Shown piece by piece: positions 17,061-25,889 of a stretch of 64,000 nucleotides of DNA. The stretch spans positions 1-64,000 of the forward strand of contig JAFUXA010000007.1 of NCBI GenBank assembly GCA_017470985.1, in the 5' to 3' direction. This DNA is from Lachnospiraceae bacterium. GTDB lineage: Bacteria; Bacillota; Clostridia; Lachnospirales; Lachnospiraceae. Below the pieces are notes generated by a model. That model ran no database searches, was not told the DNA's origin, and worked only from the letters and a program-made list of their open reading frames with translations. The first letter of the stretch is position 1; the number at the start of each line of letters is the position of its first letter. The translations under genes were made by a program, and so were the position numbers.

Positions 17061-18983
17061 ATGAAGAAAAGATTATGTATGTTATTATTGGCAGCCGTTC
17101 TTGCTGTACCAAATCTTTTGGCGACTGGTAAAACAACTGCCTATGCTCAGGAAAATGATAAAACCGGATTGGAATCTATGGAGGAAACAGAACTATCCAG
17201 ACGACAGTTTAATGAATTCATAGATGATAATGAAAAGCCGGCGGCAGATGCATTGGAAAATGGTGCCCAGGTTGTTGAGTCAGGAACTCATAATGTGGTT
17301 ACATTTACCAAAGTGTCTCATGCAAATGCGGTAAATGGAGTGTATGCTTCATATACAACTGATAAATTGTATCAGACTATGACTAGTGCTCAGAAGAAAC
17401 TATATGATAGATTGTATACTACTTGTGAGAGCTATCTGATAAGTGATGCTGAGTTATATTATTCGGATTACGTAGGAGGATACTGTACTGCACCTGTACA
17501 ATATAGTGGTTTAAGCGATAGAGAAGCTGTGGACATATTATTATGCTTCGCATATTCTAATCCGCAATTCTACTATCTGGCTAATGGCTATGTAAGTGGT
17601 ACTAATTCTAGTGGTAAATATTTCATGTTGCAGTGCTATAGGGAATTTGCCAATGGTAGTACAAGAGCAACATATACTAACAGGGTATTTTCAGAAGCCA
17701 GAAAGATTATTGATGCAGCAAATGCTAAGTCTAATATATATGATAAACTGCGTACTGCTGAGGTGATGATTGGTCAGAAGGCAACATATGCAGAACTGGC
17801 AAATGGTTGGGATCAGAGCTGTTGTGGAATTCTTTTGAAAAACACTGGAGTGTGTGCTTCTTATTCGGAAACATATGAGTTGATCTGCAATGCGCTTGGC
17901 GTTCCGACTATTGCGGTGACAAGTATAGAGCATGAGTGGAATCAGGTATATATAAATGGTGCCTGGTATGTGGTGGATGCTACATGGGATGATAATAATA
18001 CTTATGGAACTGTGGATGCTGATTATTTCTTGAAGTCATACTCTACTATTAATAACTACTCAAGTGCTGATCGTACTAATCATACTATCGAAACGGATGT
18101 GTGGGCTACAGTGAGTGTGCCTGATTGTAGATATGATTTTGTTGAATCAAATAATACATCTTGGGAGCCGGCTCAAACTACATTATATGAAGCTGAGCAA
18201 TCATCTTTTACAGGTATGGCTTATGTAAATAATACATGGCGTTATCTGGTAAATGGTGTGGTTGATTATAACTATACTGGAATGGCAAATAACGAATATG
18301 GCTGGTGGTATTTTGTAAATGGCCAGTTGGATTGGTCATATACTGGTCTTGGTGTGAATCAATATGGTACATGGGTGTACGAGAATGGTAATTTGAATTT
18401 TGGTAGAAATGGCATGGTATGTGTGGATGGTACCTGGAGATATGCTGTAAATGGGCAGATAACCAATTATACCGGAATGGCCTGCAACGAATACGGTTGG
18501 TGGTATTATCAGAATGGTCTGTTGGATTGGACTTATACCGGAATGGCCTGCAATGACTATGGTTGGTGGTATTATCAGAACGGTAGATTAGATTGGAACT
18601 ATACCGGAGCTGCATCAAATCAATATGGAGTATGGTATTATATGAATGGCAATATCAACTGGGGCTATTCAGGTATGCTTGAAATCTATGGCAATTGGTG
18701 GTACGTGGTAAATGGTCAGTTTATAATGGATTATACCGGAATGGCCTGTAATGAATGGGGCTGGTGGTACTATACCAATGGTAATATTAATTGGAATTAT
18801 ACCGGAATGGCTTGCAACGACTATGGTTGGTGGTATTACCAAAATGGCAGATTAGATTGGAATTATACCGGATTTGGGTATAATCAGTATGGAACATGGC
18901 TGTATTACAACGGGCAGATTGCTTGGGGATATACAGGTGATTGGTATGGCCATTGGGTTGAGGGTGGCCAGGTTATGTCATAG
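17061..18983 (+). CDS. Secreted transglutaminase-like protein with wall-binding repeats
   Basis: 640 residues. A signal peptide (about 1-31, ending AYAQ) is followed by a helical region (about 95-230) and a transglutaminase-like cysteine domain. NTGVCASYSETYEL carries the nucleophile, EHEWNQVYINGAWY the histidine and VVDATWDD the aspartate, giving a complete Cys-His-Asp triad. From about residue 380 come some twelve 22-residue repeats of several types, including canonical units, and a GDWYGHWVEGG cap. Such enzymes may crosslink or cleave peptide bonds at the wall. TTG at 17049 is rejected; GGAG at 17051-17054 serves ATG 17061. Confidence 0.85.
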   Translation: MKKRLCMLLLAAVLAVPNLLATGKTTAYAQENDKTGLESMEETELSRRQFNEFIDDNEKPAADALENGAQVVESGTHNVVTFTKVSHANAVNGVYASYTTDKLYQTMTSAQKKLYDRLYTTCESYLISDAELYYSDYVGGYCTAPVQYSGLSDREAVDILLCFAYSNPQFYYLANGYVSGTNSSGKYFMLQCYREFANGSTRATYTNRVFSEARKIIDAANAKSNIYDKLRTAEVMIGQKATYAELANGWDQSCCGILLKNTGVCASYSETYELICNALGVPTIAVTSIEHEWNQVYINGAWYVVDATWDDNNTYGTVDADYFLKSYSTINNYSSADRTNHTIETDVWATVSVPDCRYDFVESNNTSWEPAQTTLYEAEQSSFTGMAYVNNTWRYLVNGVVDYNYTGMANNEYGWWYFVNGQLDWSYTGLGVNQYGTWVYENGNLNFGRNGMVCVDGTWRYAVNGQITNYTGMACNEYGWWYYQNGLLDWTYTGMACNDYGWWYYQNGRLDWNYTGAASNQYGVWYYMNGNINWGYSGMLEIYGNWWYVVNGQFIMDYTGMACNEWGWWYYTNGNINWNYTGMACNDYGWWYYQNGRLDWNYTGFGYNQYGTWLYYNGQIAWGYTGDWYGHWVEGGQVMS

Positions 18984-19010
18984 ATGAATAGTACGGTGTA
19001 TTTATTGTAT

Positions 19011-19040
19011 TTGTTATTAATATTGAAAACTGAATAAATA
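19011..19040 (+). promoter_or_regulatory. Weak candidate promoter before small ORF and sugar transferase
   Basis: TTGTTA (19011-19016) and TAAATA (19035-19040), spaced 18 bases. No terminator was found between the transglutaminase-like gene and this point, so the promoter may be internal or not used. Confidence 0.25.
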
Positions 19041-19060
19041 ATATTGGAGGCGTGAGTCGG

Positions 19061-19180
19061 ATGTTATTATATTTGCTAACATACGGACTTGCGCCTTTTG
19101 TATTTATTGTACATATATTTCATCGCTTCATATTACTTTTTGGGCGCTCTTTACTTCAAAAAGCATCAAAAAAATGGTAA
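19061..19180 (+). CDS. Putative 39-residue membrane peptide
   Basis: ATG 19061 follows GGAGG (19046-19050) with ten bases of spacing and opens a 39-codon frame ended by TAA. The peptide is one hydrophobic helix (LLYLLTYGLAPFVFIVHIF) with a basic tail (GRSLLQKASKKW), the layout of a small inner-membrane peptide with its C-terminus inside. It lies 16 bases before the sugar-transferase gene. No family is recognised. The good ribosome site and positive-inside tail favour a real gene, but chance is not excluded. Confidence 0.45.
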   Translation: MLLYLLTYGLAPFVFIVHIFHRFILLFGRSLLQKASKKW

Positions 19181-19196
19181 AATAACATGATATGTT

Positions 19197-20603
19197 ATGT
19201 CTAAATGGAGGTCGTATATTTATATCATGACAAGAGATAATGCAAAATATTGGTATAGAGGTATCAGTAATATTATTATTGTACTTTTGCTGACATTTGA
19301 ATATTCATGCGCATGGCTGAAGGGAATCAATATATTGATGATTAGGCCATTTGAAAATAAAGGTAATCTTCTCGTATATATTATATATATAGTGTTGAGT
19401 ATATTGGTTATACGCACATTTGATGGATTTAATATGGGCGTAAATCGTATATCACATATTATCATTTCACAGTGGGTTTCGATGGTAATAGTCAATGGCA
19501 TTACTTTCTTAGAGAACTTCCTGATGGTAGGTTATTTGAATGAGCTGGGTCATATTCTTATGGCGTATGTGTGGCTGGTAGTGGTTCAGTCTATCACAAT
19601 TTTGGTGGTAACATATTGCCTTACTAAGCTTTATCGTATGGTATTCCCGCCACTTCGTATGCTGATGGTATATGGAGAGCATGCCAATAATTTGGCCAAG
19701 AAGATGAACAGTCGAGCTGATAAATATTTCATCGCAGATAGAATTGCGGACAGTGAATCCATAGAAACAATAGCTGCGACTATGGCAGATTATGATGCTG
19801 TTGTATTAAATGACATTGCAAGTGATAAGAAGAATCTGGTTTTGAAAGAATGTTATGACCAGAAGAAGAGAGTATATTTTACACCAAAGATTTCAGACAT
19901 TCTGGTAAAGAATGCTGATGAGTTGCATCTGTTTGATACACCGCTTTATCTCTGTAGAAATTTAGGACTTACGGCCAGTCAGAAATTTATCAAGAGAGCA
20001 GGAGATATATTTATATCTCTAATTGGAATAATAATTACTAGTCCGTTGATGCTTTTTGCCGCTATTGCTATCAAGGCATATGATGGTGGTCCTGCCTTGT
20101 ATAAGCAGAAGCGTGTGACGATTGATGATAGAGAATTCTATATCATGAAATTCAGAAGCATGATAGTAGATGCGGAAAAGGACGGTAAAGCAAGACTTGC
20201 CGGTGAAAATGATGATCGAATTACACCTATTGGTAAATTCATCAGAGCAACCAGAATAGATGAACTGCCACAGTTTTTCAATGTTTTAAAAGGTGATATG
20301 TCAATGGTGGGACCGCGTCCTGAAAGACCGGAGATTATAAAACAGTATGTGCAGGAAATTCCAGAGTTTGCCTATAGGACACGAGTGAAAGCTGGACTTA
20401 CAGGTTATGCTCAGGTTTATGGTAAATATAATACAACCAACTTGGATAAGTTGAAGCTGGATATGATATATGTTGAGCGTGGTTCGATTTTGTTGGATAT
20501 TAAACTGATTTTGCTTACATTCAAAGTTATTTTTATCAAAGATAGTACAGAAGGACTTGATGAAGGAGAGACAACAGCAACTACAGGTAATGGAAACAAA
20601 TAG
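19197..20603 (+). CDS. Polyprenyl-phosphate sugar-1-phosphate transferase
   Basis: 468-residue WbaP/exopolysaccharide-type initiating transferase. It moves a hexose-1-phosphate from a UDP-sugar to undecaprenyl phosphate at the inner membrane face, priming repeat-unit synthesis. There are about four N-terminal helices, a Rossmann-like middle region (about 155-245), a re-entrant helix (FISLIGIIITSPLMLF) and the catalytic C-terminal domain with KFRSMIVDAE (catalytic D-E pair), RATRIDELPQ, GDMSMVGPRPERP and VKAGLTGYAQV. The ATG 19197 has no ribosome site; another ATG at 19227 has GGAGG 16 bases upstream, so the start is uncertain by ten codons. It is the likely first committed enzyme of the glycan. 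Confidence 0.88.
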   Translation: MSKWRSYIYIMTRDNAKYWYRGISNIIIVLLLTFEYSCAWLKGINILMIRPFENKGNLLVYIIYIVLSILVIRTFDGFNMGVNRISHIIISQWVSMVIVNGITFLENFLMVGYLNELGHILMAYVWLVVVQSITILVVTYCLTKLYRMVFPPLRMLMVYGEHANNLAKKMNSRADKYFIADRIADSESIETIAATMADYDAVVLNDIASDKKNLVLKECYDQKKRVYFTPKISDILVKNADELHLFDTPLYLCRNLGLTASQKFIKRAGDIFISLIGIIITSPLMLFAAIAIKAYDGGPALYKQKRVTIDDREFYIMKFRSMIVDAEKDGKARLAGENDDRITPIGKFIRATRIDELPQFFNVLKGDMSMVGPRPERPEIIKQYVQEIPEFAYRTRVKAGLTGYAQVYGKYNTTNLDKLKLDMIYVERGSILLDIKLILLTFKVIFIKDSTEGLDEGETTATTGNGNK

Positions 20604-20615
20604 TGGGTGGTTTTT

Positions 20616-21404
20616 ATGAAGATAGACAATAAGCCATTAGTCAGTATAATAATGCCGGCATATAATGCAGAGAGCTTTATTGCAGAGACAATTGATAGTG
20701 TTCTTGACCAGACCTATGACAACTGGGAATTGATAATTGTAGATGATAACTCTGATGATCATACAGTATCGGTTGTGGAGGGTTATACGGATTCGAGAAT
20801 TCTACTTTTGAAAAATGATTCTAACCGAGGTGTGGCACAGACTAGAAATACGGCTATTGCTGAGGCCAAGGGTGAATATGTAGCTTTTATAGATAGCGAC
20901 GATCTCTGGGAAGTAACCAAGCTGGAGAGACAGCTGGAAGCAGTTGCTGATAATTCATTGGTGCTTTGTTATACATCATATGATTTTATTGCAGAAGACG
21001 GCGCTAAAGTATTGAAACCTTATATTGTTCCGGTAACGACAGATTTTGAGCATATGCTTGAAGAAAATGTAATTGGATGTTCCAGTGTATTAGTTAGTAA
21101 GTCGGTGCTTGATGCGATAGATGGCCCATTTGACGGGAAGTACTATCATGAGGACTATGCTCTTTGGATGGAACTGCTGAATAGATATAACAATGAACAG
21201 GGCTTGGCGGAATTGATGGTTATAGGAGTTTCTGATGTGCTTATGCATCATAGGCAGGTTCATACTGCCAGATCAATTTCTAAAACAAAGGCGGCAAAAG
21301 AACGTTGGAGAATATATCGCGATAAGTTGCACATGACTTTGGGCATGAGCGTGAAGTATATGGCTAAATATTTCATTAATGGAGTGAAGAAGTATTCGAA
21401 ATGA
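20616..21404 (+). CDS. Family 2 glycosyltransferase
   Basis: 262-residue cytoplasmic GT2 with the GT-A fold. VSIIMPAYNAE starts the domain, NWELIIVDDNSDD binds nucleotide, and FIDSDDLW holds the metal-binding DxD. EDYALWMELL is the usual acceptor-side acidic motif. A GTG at 20607 overlaps the GGGTGG ribosome site, so ATG 20616 is taken. It follows the sugar transferase by 12 bases and overlaps the next GT2 by four bases, so it probably adds an early sugar to the lipid-linked intermediate. Specificity is not predictable. Confidence 0.88.
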   Translation: MKIDNKPLVSIIMPAYNAESFIAETIDSVLDQTYDNWELIIVDDNSDDHTVSVVEGYTDSRILLLKNDSNRGVAQTRNTAIAEAKGEYVAFIDSDDLWEVTKLERQLEAVADNSLVLCYTSYDFIAEDGAKVLKPYIVPVTTDFEHMLEENVIGCSSVLVSKSVLDAIDGPFDGKYYHEDYALWMELLNRYNNEQGLAELMVIGVSDVLMHHRQVHTARSISKTKAAKERWRIYRDKLHMTLGMSVKYMAKYFINGVKKYSK

Positions 21405-22399
21405 GAGACAAAATCCTTACAATAACTGTTCCATCATATAATGCACAGAAGTATTTGAAGAAGTGTTTGGACAGTTTTAAACAAGACGAGATTATAGATG
21501 ATATAGAAATTATTATTGTAAATGATGGTTCTACGGATGCTACAGCTGAAATAGCAGAAGCATATGTTGGAGAGTATCCGGATACATATAAATTGATAAA
21601 TAAGGAAAATGGTGGCCATGGATCAGGCATTAATGCAGGAATCCAAAATGCTACTGGTAAATATTTCAAAGTAGTAGATGCAGATGATTGGGTAAATGAA
21701 ACAGAGTTTGTTGGCTTTGTTAAAATGCTCCGTGATATTGACAGTGATATTGTCTCATCGGATTTCTTGTGTATTGAGGATGAGACATATAATGAACTGA
21801 GACATATTCCTGCAACAGATGATGAGGCTAGATATGGTCATGAGTATGATATGTCTGAAGTTAAGTTAGACAGAGTTGTGAAAATGCATAACCTAACTGT
21901 TAAGACTGGGATTTTGAAGGAACATTACAGACCGATAGATGAGCATTGCTTCTATGTGGATGAAGAATATATTACATACCCGATTCCGTATGTGAATACC
22001 ATTTATTATGACAAGAGAAGCTTGTATATGTATCGACTTGGCAGAGCTGGACAGAGCATGAATTGGGATAGTATGGCTAGAAACAAAGATATGCACCTGA
22101 AGGTCTTGAGTCAGCTGATAAAGTTTTATGATGAGATATCTCCTGAGATGTCGGGATATAAATTAGAATATCTAGAACGTTGCATTGGAGATATGATTGA
22201 TAATCAGTTTCAGATATTTATCATACTTGGAAACAAGGCGGGGATAAGAAATGAAATAAAACAGTGGGACGAGAGCTTAAAGACTAATTATCCACGATTG
22301 TATAATGCTACAAGTAAGAAGAGTATTGATTTGATTAGAAAGACTAATTATATGATATTGCCGATTGCAAAATTGGCTCATAAGATTGTGAAAGGCTAG
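21401..22399 (+). CDS. Family 2 glycosyltransferase
   Basis: 332-residue GT2. LTITVPSYNAQKYL, IEIIIVNDGSTD and VVDADDWV give the nucleotide- and metal-binding core; NGGHGSGINAGI is typical of a GT2 subgroup common in Firmicute polysaccharide loci. The C-terminal 120 residues are helical and basic, suited to membrane-edge binding. Translation is coupled to the previous GT2 by a four-base overlap. It is followed by the GH25 gene after 45 bases. Donor and acceptor are unknown. Confidence 0.87.
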   Translation: MRDKILTITVPSYNAQKYLKKCLDSFKQDEIIDDIEIIIVNDGSTDATAEIAEAYVGEYPDTYKLINKENGGHGSGINAGIQNATGKYFKVVDADDWVNETEFVGFVKMLRDIDSDIVSSDFLCIEDETYNELRHIPATDDEARYGHEYDMSEVKLDRVVKMHNLTVKTGILKEHYRPIDEHCFYVDEEYITYPIPYVNTIYYDKRSLYMYRLGRAGQSMNWDSMARNKDMHLKVLSQLIKFYDEISPEMSGYKLEYLERCIGDMIDNQFQIFIILGNKAGIRNEIKQWDESLKTNYPRLYNATSKKSIDLIRKTNYMILPIAKLAHKIVKG

Positions 22400-22444
22400 A
22401 TTATAGAAATGATGCAAGTGGAAAACGAGAGGAGAGAAGGAACT

Positions 22445-24754
22445 ATGAAAAAGTTGCGCAGTATTATGGTGGCATGTCTTGTGCCGGCATTAGCACTGGC
22501 GTGCGTACTGGCTTTTAATGTTACATCAGAGGCAAGCGAATCATCAGAAGGATATGACAAGATTGTATGTATTACAACAACAAATTCTGATGGAACAGAA
22601 GATGTAATTTATAAGGATATGCCAGATGATAAGGACAGAATTACAGTTTACGAAGCTAAGAAGATGGCAGGAGCTGCCAGTGGCAAAACTGTTACTGAGA
22701 TCAGATATGGTATCGATGTGTCTCATCATCAGAAGATTATAGATTGGGATGCAGTTAAAGCTGAGGGAATGCAATTTGCTTTTGTTCGTGTTGGTTATAG
22801 AAGTGAAACTGCTGAGGGCAAACTTGGTGAAGACGATTATTATAAGAGAAATCTATCTGAAGCTAATCGAGTAGGTGTTCCGGTTGGAGCATATATTTAT
22901 TCTCAGGCAATTAACCAGCAGGAAGCAAGAGAAGAAGCACAATTTCTTATGCAGCGTGTAAGAGATTACAAAATAAGCCTGCCTCTTGCTATTGATTATG
23001 AATCAAGTAATACAATGAAAAATGGAAAACCATATAAGGGTAGACTTCAGGTTTATTATGAGATAGGGGTAGTGAACAAAGAAATTGGAACAGGTAACTG
23101 TTGGGCTTTCTGTGATGAGATACAGAAGTCTGGCATGTATACTCCTATGGTTTATGCCAGCAAGTACTGGTTGAATAATTATATTGATGGCAAAGCCTTG
23201 GGAGAGCAATTTAGAATATGGGTTGCTCAATATAATTCGAAGAATACATACAATGAGCCATGGGATTTCTGGCAGTATAGTTCCGAGGGACAGATAGCTG
23301 GAATCAAAGGTAATGTAGACTGCAATGCATGGTATATCAAAGATGGAATTGTAGATTTCTCATATACTGGTGTTGCTGAAGTAGATACTGATGGCGATGG
23401 AGTCAAAGAGCTGAGATATATAAATGGCGGTGGCGTTGATAAAGAATATACCGGTGCAGCTTATAATGGCAATACACTTGTATATTTCAATAATGGAGTA
23501 GTAGATACTAATTATACTGGAATGGCTTGTACACCGGATGGAGCATGGTGGTACTTTAATAACGGCAGCAGAGATCCTTACTATACAGGAATGGCATCCA
23601 ATGCATATGGTTGGTGGTATTTCAATAATGGTATGGTTGATTTCAGCTATACAGGAATGGCTGTAAATGATTATGGCTGGTGGTATTACAAGAATGGAAC
23701 TATAGATTTCAAATATAATGGTTTAGGTCATAATTCATTAGGATTATGGGTTTATAGAAATGGAAATATCGACTTTAATCTCAATGGCATGGTTGAGGTT
23801 GGTGGTACATGGTACTATGCAGATGGTGGTAAGCTGACTGATTATACAGGAATGGCCCAAAATGATTATGGCTGGTGGTACTACAATAATGGAATTCTTG
23901 ATTTCAATTACAAAGGTATTGGAACGAACAAGTATGGTTCATGGGTTATGAAGAATGGAACGATTGACTACAGTTGTTCGGGAATGATTGAAATTGGTGG
24001 TTCTTGGAGATATGCATCAGAAGGCAAGTTAATCAACTATACTGGAATGGCCAACAACAGATTTGGTTGGTGGTACTATCGTGATGGATATCTTGATTTC
24101 GGATATACAGGAATGGCATCCAACGAATATGGCTGGTGGTATTACAGAAATGGTAATATCGATTTTGGTTATAACGGAGTAGGTCATAACGAGTATGGTG
24201 ACTGGTTGTACCAGAATGGTACAATTGCATGGAACCAAAGTGGAATGGTCTTTGTGTCTGGAGACTGGAAATATGCCCAAAATGGACAGCTGATTAAATA
24301 CACAGGAATGGCATCTAATGAATATGGCTGGTGGTATTACAGAAATGGTAATATCGACTTGGGTTATAACGGAGTAGGTCACAATGACTATGGTGACTGG
24401 TTGTATCAAAATGGTACAATTGCCTGGGGCTATAATGGAATGGTTTATACCAATGAAGGCTGGAGATATGCTGTAAATGGTGCAATAACAGCTTACACAG
24501 GAATGGCATGCAATGAATACGGATGGTGGTACTACCAAAACGGTCAAATTAATTTTGGTTACACCGGAATGGCATGCAACGAATATGGTTGGTGGTATTA
24601 TCGAAACGGGCAGTTGGATTGGAATTATACCGGCTTGGGAGTAAATGAATATGGTACCTGGTACTATCAAAATGGAAATATTGATTTTGGCTACAATGGT
24701 ACAGTAGATATAGATGGTAAGACTTATACTGTTGCTGGCGGTAGAGTGTTGTAG
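22445..24754 (+). CDS. Secreted GH25 lysozyme with long wall-binding-repeat tail
   Basis: 769 residues. A signal peptide (about 1-32) and linker precede a glycoside hydrolase 25 domain (about 80-300), a muramidase that cuts peptidoglycan. The catalytic acids are seen in YGIDVSHHQ and LAIDYESS; YIYSQAINQQEAREEA and FWQYSSEGQIAGIKGNVD are typical of GH25. The remaining 460 residues are about twenty repeat units of three kinds: a canonical unit with GWWYY, a weaker unit ending LWVYRNGNIDF or DWLYQNGTIAW, and a spacer unit such as GMVEVGGTWYYADGGK. They recur as a higher-order block. ATG 22445 follows GGAGAGAAGG; upstream ATGs are rejected. Confidence 0.92.
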   Translation: MKKLRSIMVACLVPALALACVLAFNVTSEASESSEGYDKIVCITTTNSDGTEDVIYKDMPDDKDRITVYEAKKMAGAASGKTVTEIRYGIDVSHHQKIIDWDAVKAEGMQFAFVRVGYRSETAEGKLGEDDYYKRNLSEANRVGVPVGAYIYSQAINQQEAREEAQFLMQRVRDYKISLPLAIDYESSNTMKNGKPYKGRLQVYYEIGVVNKEIGTGNCWAFCDEIQKSGMYTPMVYASKYWLNNYIDGKALGEQFRIWVAQYNSKNTYNEPWDFWQYSSEGQIAGIKGNVDCNAWYIKDGIVDFSYTGVAEVDTDGDGVKELRYINGGGVDKEYTGAAYNGNTLVYFNNGVVDTNYTGMACTPDGAWWYFNNGSRDPYYTGMASNAYGWWYFNNGMVDFSYTGMAVNDYGWWYYKNGTIDFKYNGLGHNSLGLWVYRNGNIDFNLNGMVEVGGTWYYADGGKLTDYTGMAQNDYGWWYYNNGILDFNYKGIGTNKYGSWVMKNGTIDYSCSGMIEIGGSWRYASEGKLINYTGMANNRFGWWYYRDGYLDFGYTGMASNEYGWWYYRNGNIDFGYNGVGHNEYGDWLYQNGTIAWNQSGMVFVSGDWKYAQNGQLIKYTGMASNEYGWWYYRNGNIDLGYNGVGHNDYGDWLYQNGTIAWGYNGMVYTNEGWRYAVNGAITAYTGMACNEYGWWYYQNGQINFGYTGMACNEYGWWYYRNGQLDWNYTGLGVNEYGTWYYQNGNIDFGYNGTVDIDGKTYTVAGGRVL
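23340..24750 (+). repeat. Higher-order repeat region in GH25 gene
   Basis: About twenty 60-66-bp units arranged in blocks of spacer unit, one to three canonical GWWYY units, and a closing unit with single W. Two blocks around 24110-24440 are almost identical to each other in protein sequence. Confidence 0.85.
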
Positions 24755-24795
24755 TTTTATGTATAAATTGACAGATATAGTCTGGAGATAGACGG

Positions 24796-25875
24796 ATGAT
24801 AGAGATAGCAAAGAGCATCATAGTACTTGTGATTATGATGAGCCTGTTTTATATATGGGGCCGAGGAACAACTGAATTATGTGGAATCAAGACAAGAAAT
24901 GTCGCTCTCATGGAACTGCTTGGATTATGTCTGTTCTTTGTGGTGCAACAAATAGTTGTTCAACCTCTGGTCTTTACTCACAATAGTTTGCATGTGACTG
25001 CTATAGTGGATGCTATTGTAGTTATTGTAATTAGCGGCATTTTGGTTTATGTACATACAAGCCGCAGGTCAGTTGCTGGCAAGATATTTTACAAATTAAA
25101 TTCTGTACAGTTATTATTTGCTGCTGTTGGCATACTGGCTACAATCTGCATGATGATTGTGGCATATAACATGATGTATAGAGGGTATGATACAAGTTAT
25201 TACATCGGCATAATGAATTCCTTTGTATATGATGGAAAGTTTTGGACTAGAGATGGATTTAGAGGACTTTGGCCAACTGATTTTATTCCTCTTCACTATG
25301 CTATTTCCTGCTATTATCCAGTGTGGTCCATAGTGGCATATATTACTGGAATTCCAGTGAGAATATTTGCAATGTTTTCTGTGAAGGGGTTACTGATTGT
25401 ATTATTTTCCTGCGTATGCTTTTGTTATGGATATGAATTGCTAGGTGATCATATTAAAGAAGGAGAGGACAACAGATGGCTCAATAGATTTAATCTGGGC
25501 TTTGCTTTCATAAGTATAACAGCATTGGTATCGCTGTTTTTGAGTGAGGAACATTCTCTTGTTGGAATGATGTACTTAAGAGGTTATGAATCCAAAGGCT
25601 ATTGCGCAGCTGTTGTATGTCCATTGTGCTTATTGATTCTGATAAAGATATGCAAGAATCCAACGGATGATTCATTATGGAAGATGCTTGCAGTAGTAGC
25701 CTGGTCTAGTATGCCCATTGCAATGTCATCTATGGCAATCATTCCATTAGCCATTGGAATTGTGGGCGTTATATTAATGGTAACAGAGAAGCGATTCTGG
25801 CCGATTTTTATCAGATGCCTGATTTGCGTGATACCTAATATTGCAATGATGGCATGGTACATGTTGGGAAAATAG
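24796..25875 (+). CDS. DUF6077-like membrane protein, N-terminal part (probable frameshift)
   Basis: 359 residues with about nine membrane helices. The DTSYYIGIMNSFVYDGKFW loop near residue 135 and the RGYESKGYCAAVVCPLC region recall the DUF6077-type polytopic proteins of Lachnospiraceae polysaccharide loci, which are about 650 residues long and GT-C-like. The frame stops at TAG 25873-25875 right after an AAAA run (25869-25872), and the next frame continues with further helices. One extra A would join both parts into a protein of about 645 residues. The family call is tentative. Confidence 0.6.
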   Translation: MIEIAKSIIVLVIMMSLFYIWGRGTTELCGIKTRNVALMELLGLCLFFVVQQIVVQPLVFTHNSLHVTAIVDAIVVIVISGILVYVHTSRRSVAGKIFYKLNSVQLLFAAVGILATICMMIVAYNMMYRGYDTSYYIGIMNSFVYDGKFWTRDGFRGLWPTDFIPLHYAISCYYPVWSIVAYITGIPVRIFAMFSVKGLLIVLFSCVCFCYGYELLGDHIKEGEDNRWLNRFNLGFAFISITALVSLFLSEEHSLVGMMYLRGYESKGYCAAVVCPLCLLILIKICKNPTDDSLWKMLAVVAWSSMPIAMSSMAIIPLAIGIVGVILMVTEKRFWPIFIRCLICVIPNIAMMAWYMLGK

Positions 25876-25889
25876 TCGGAGGAATATAT

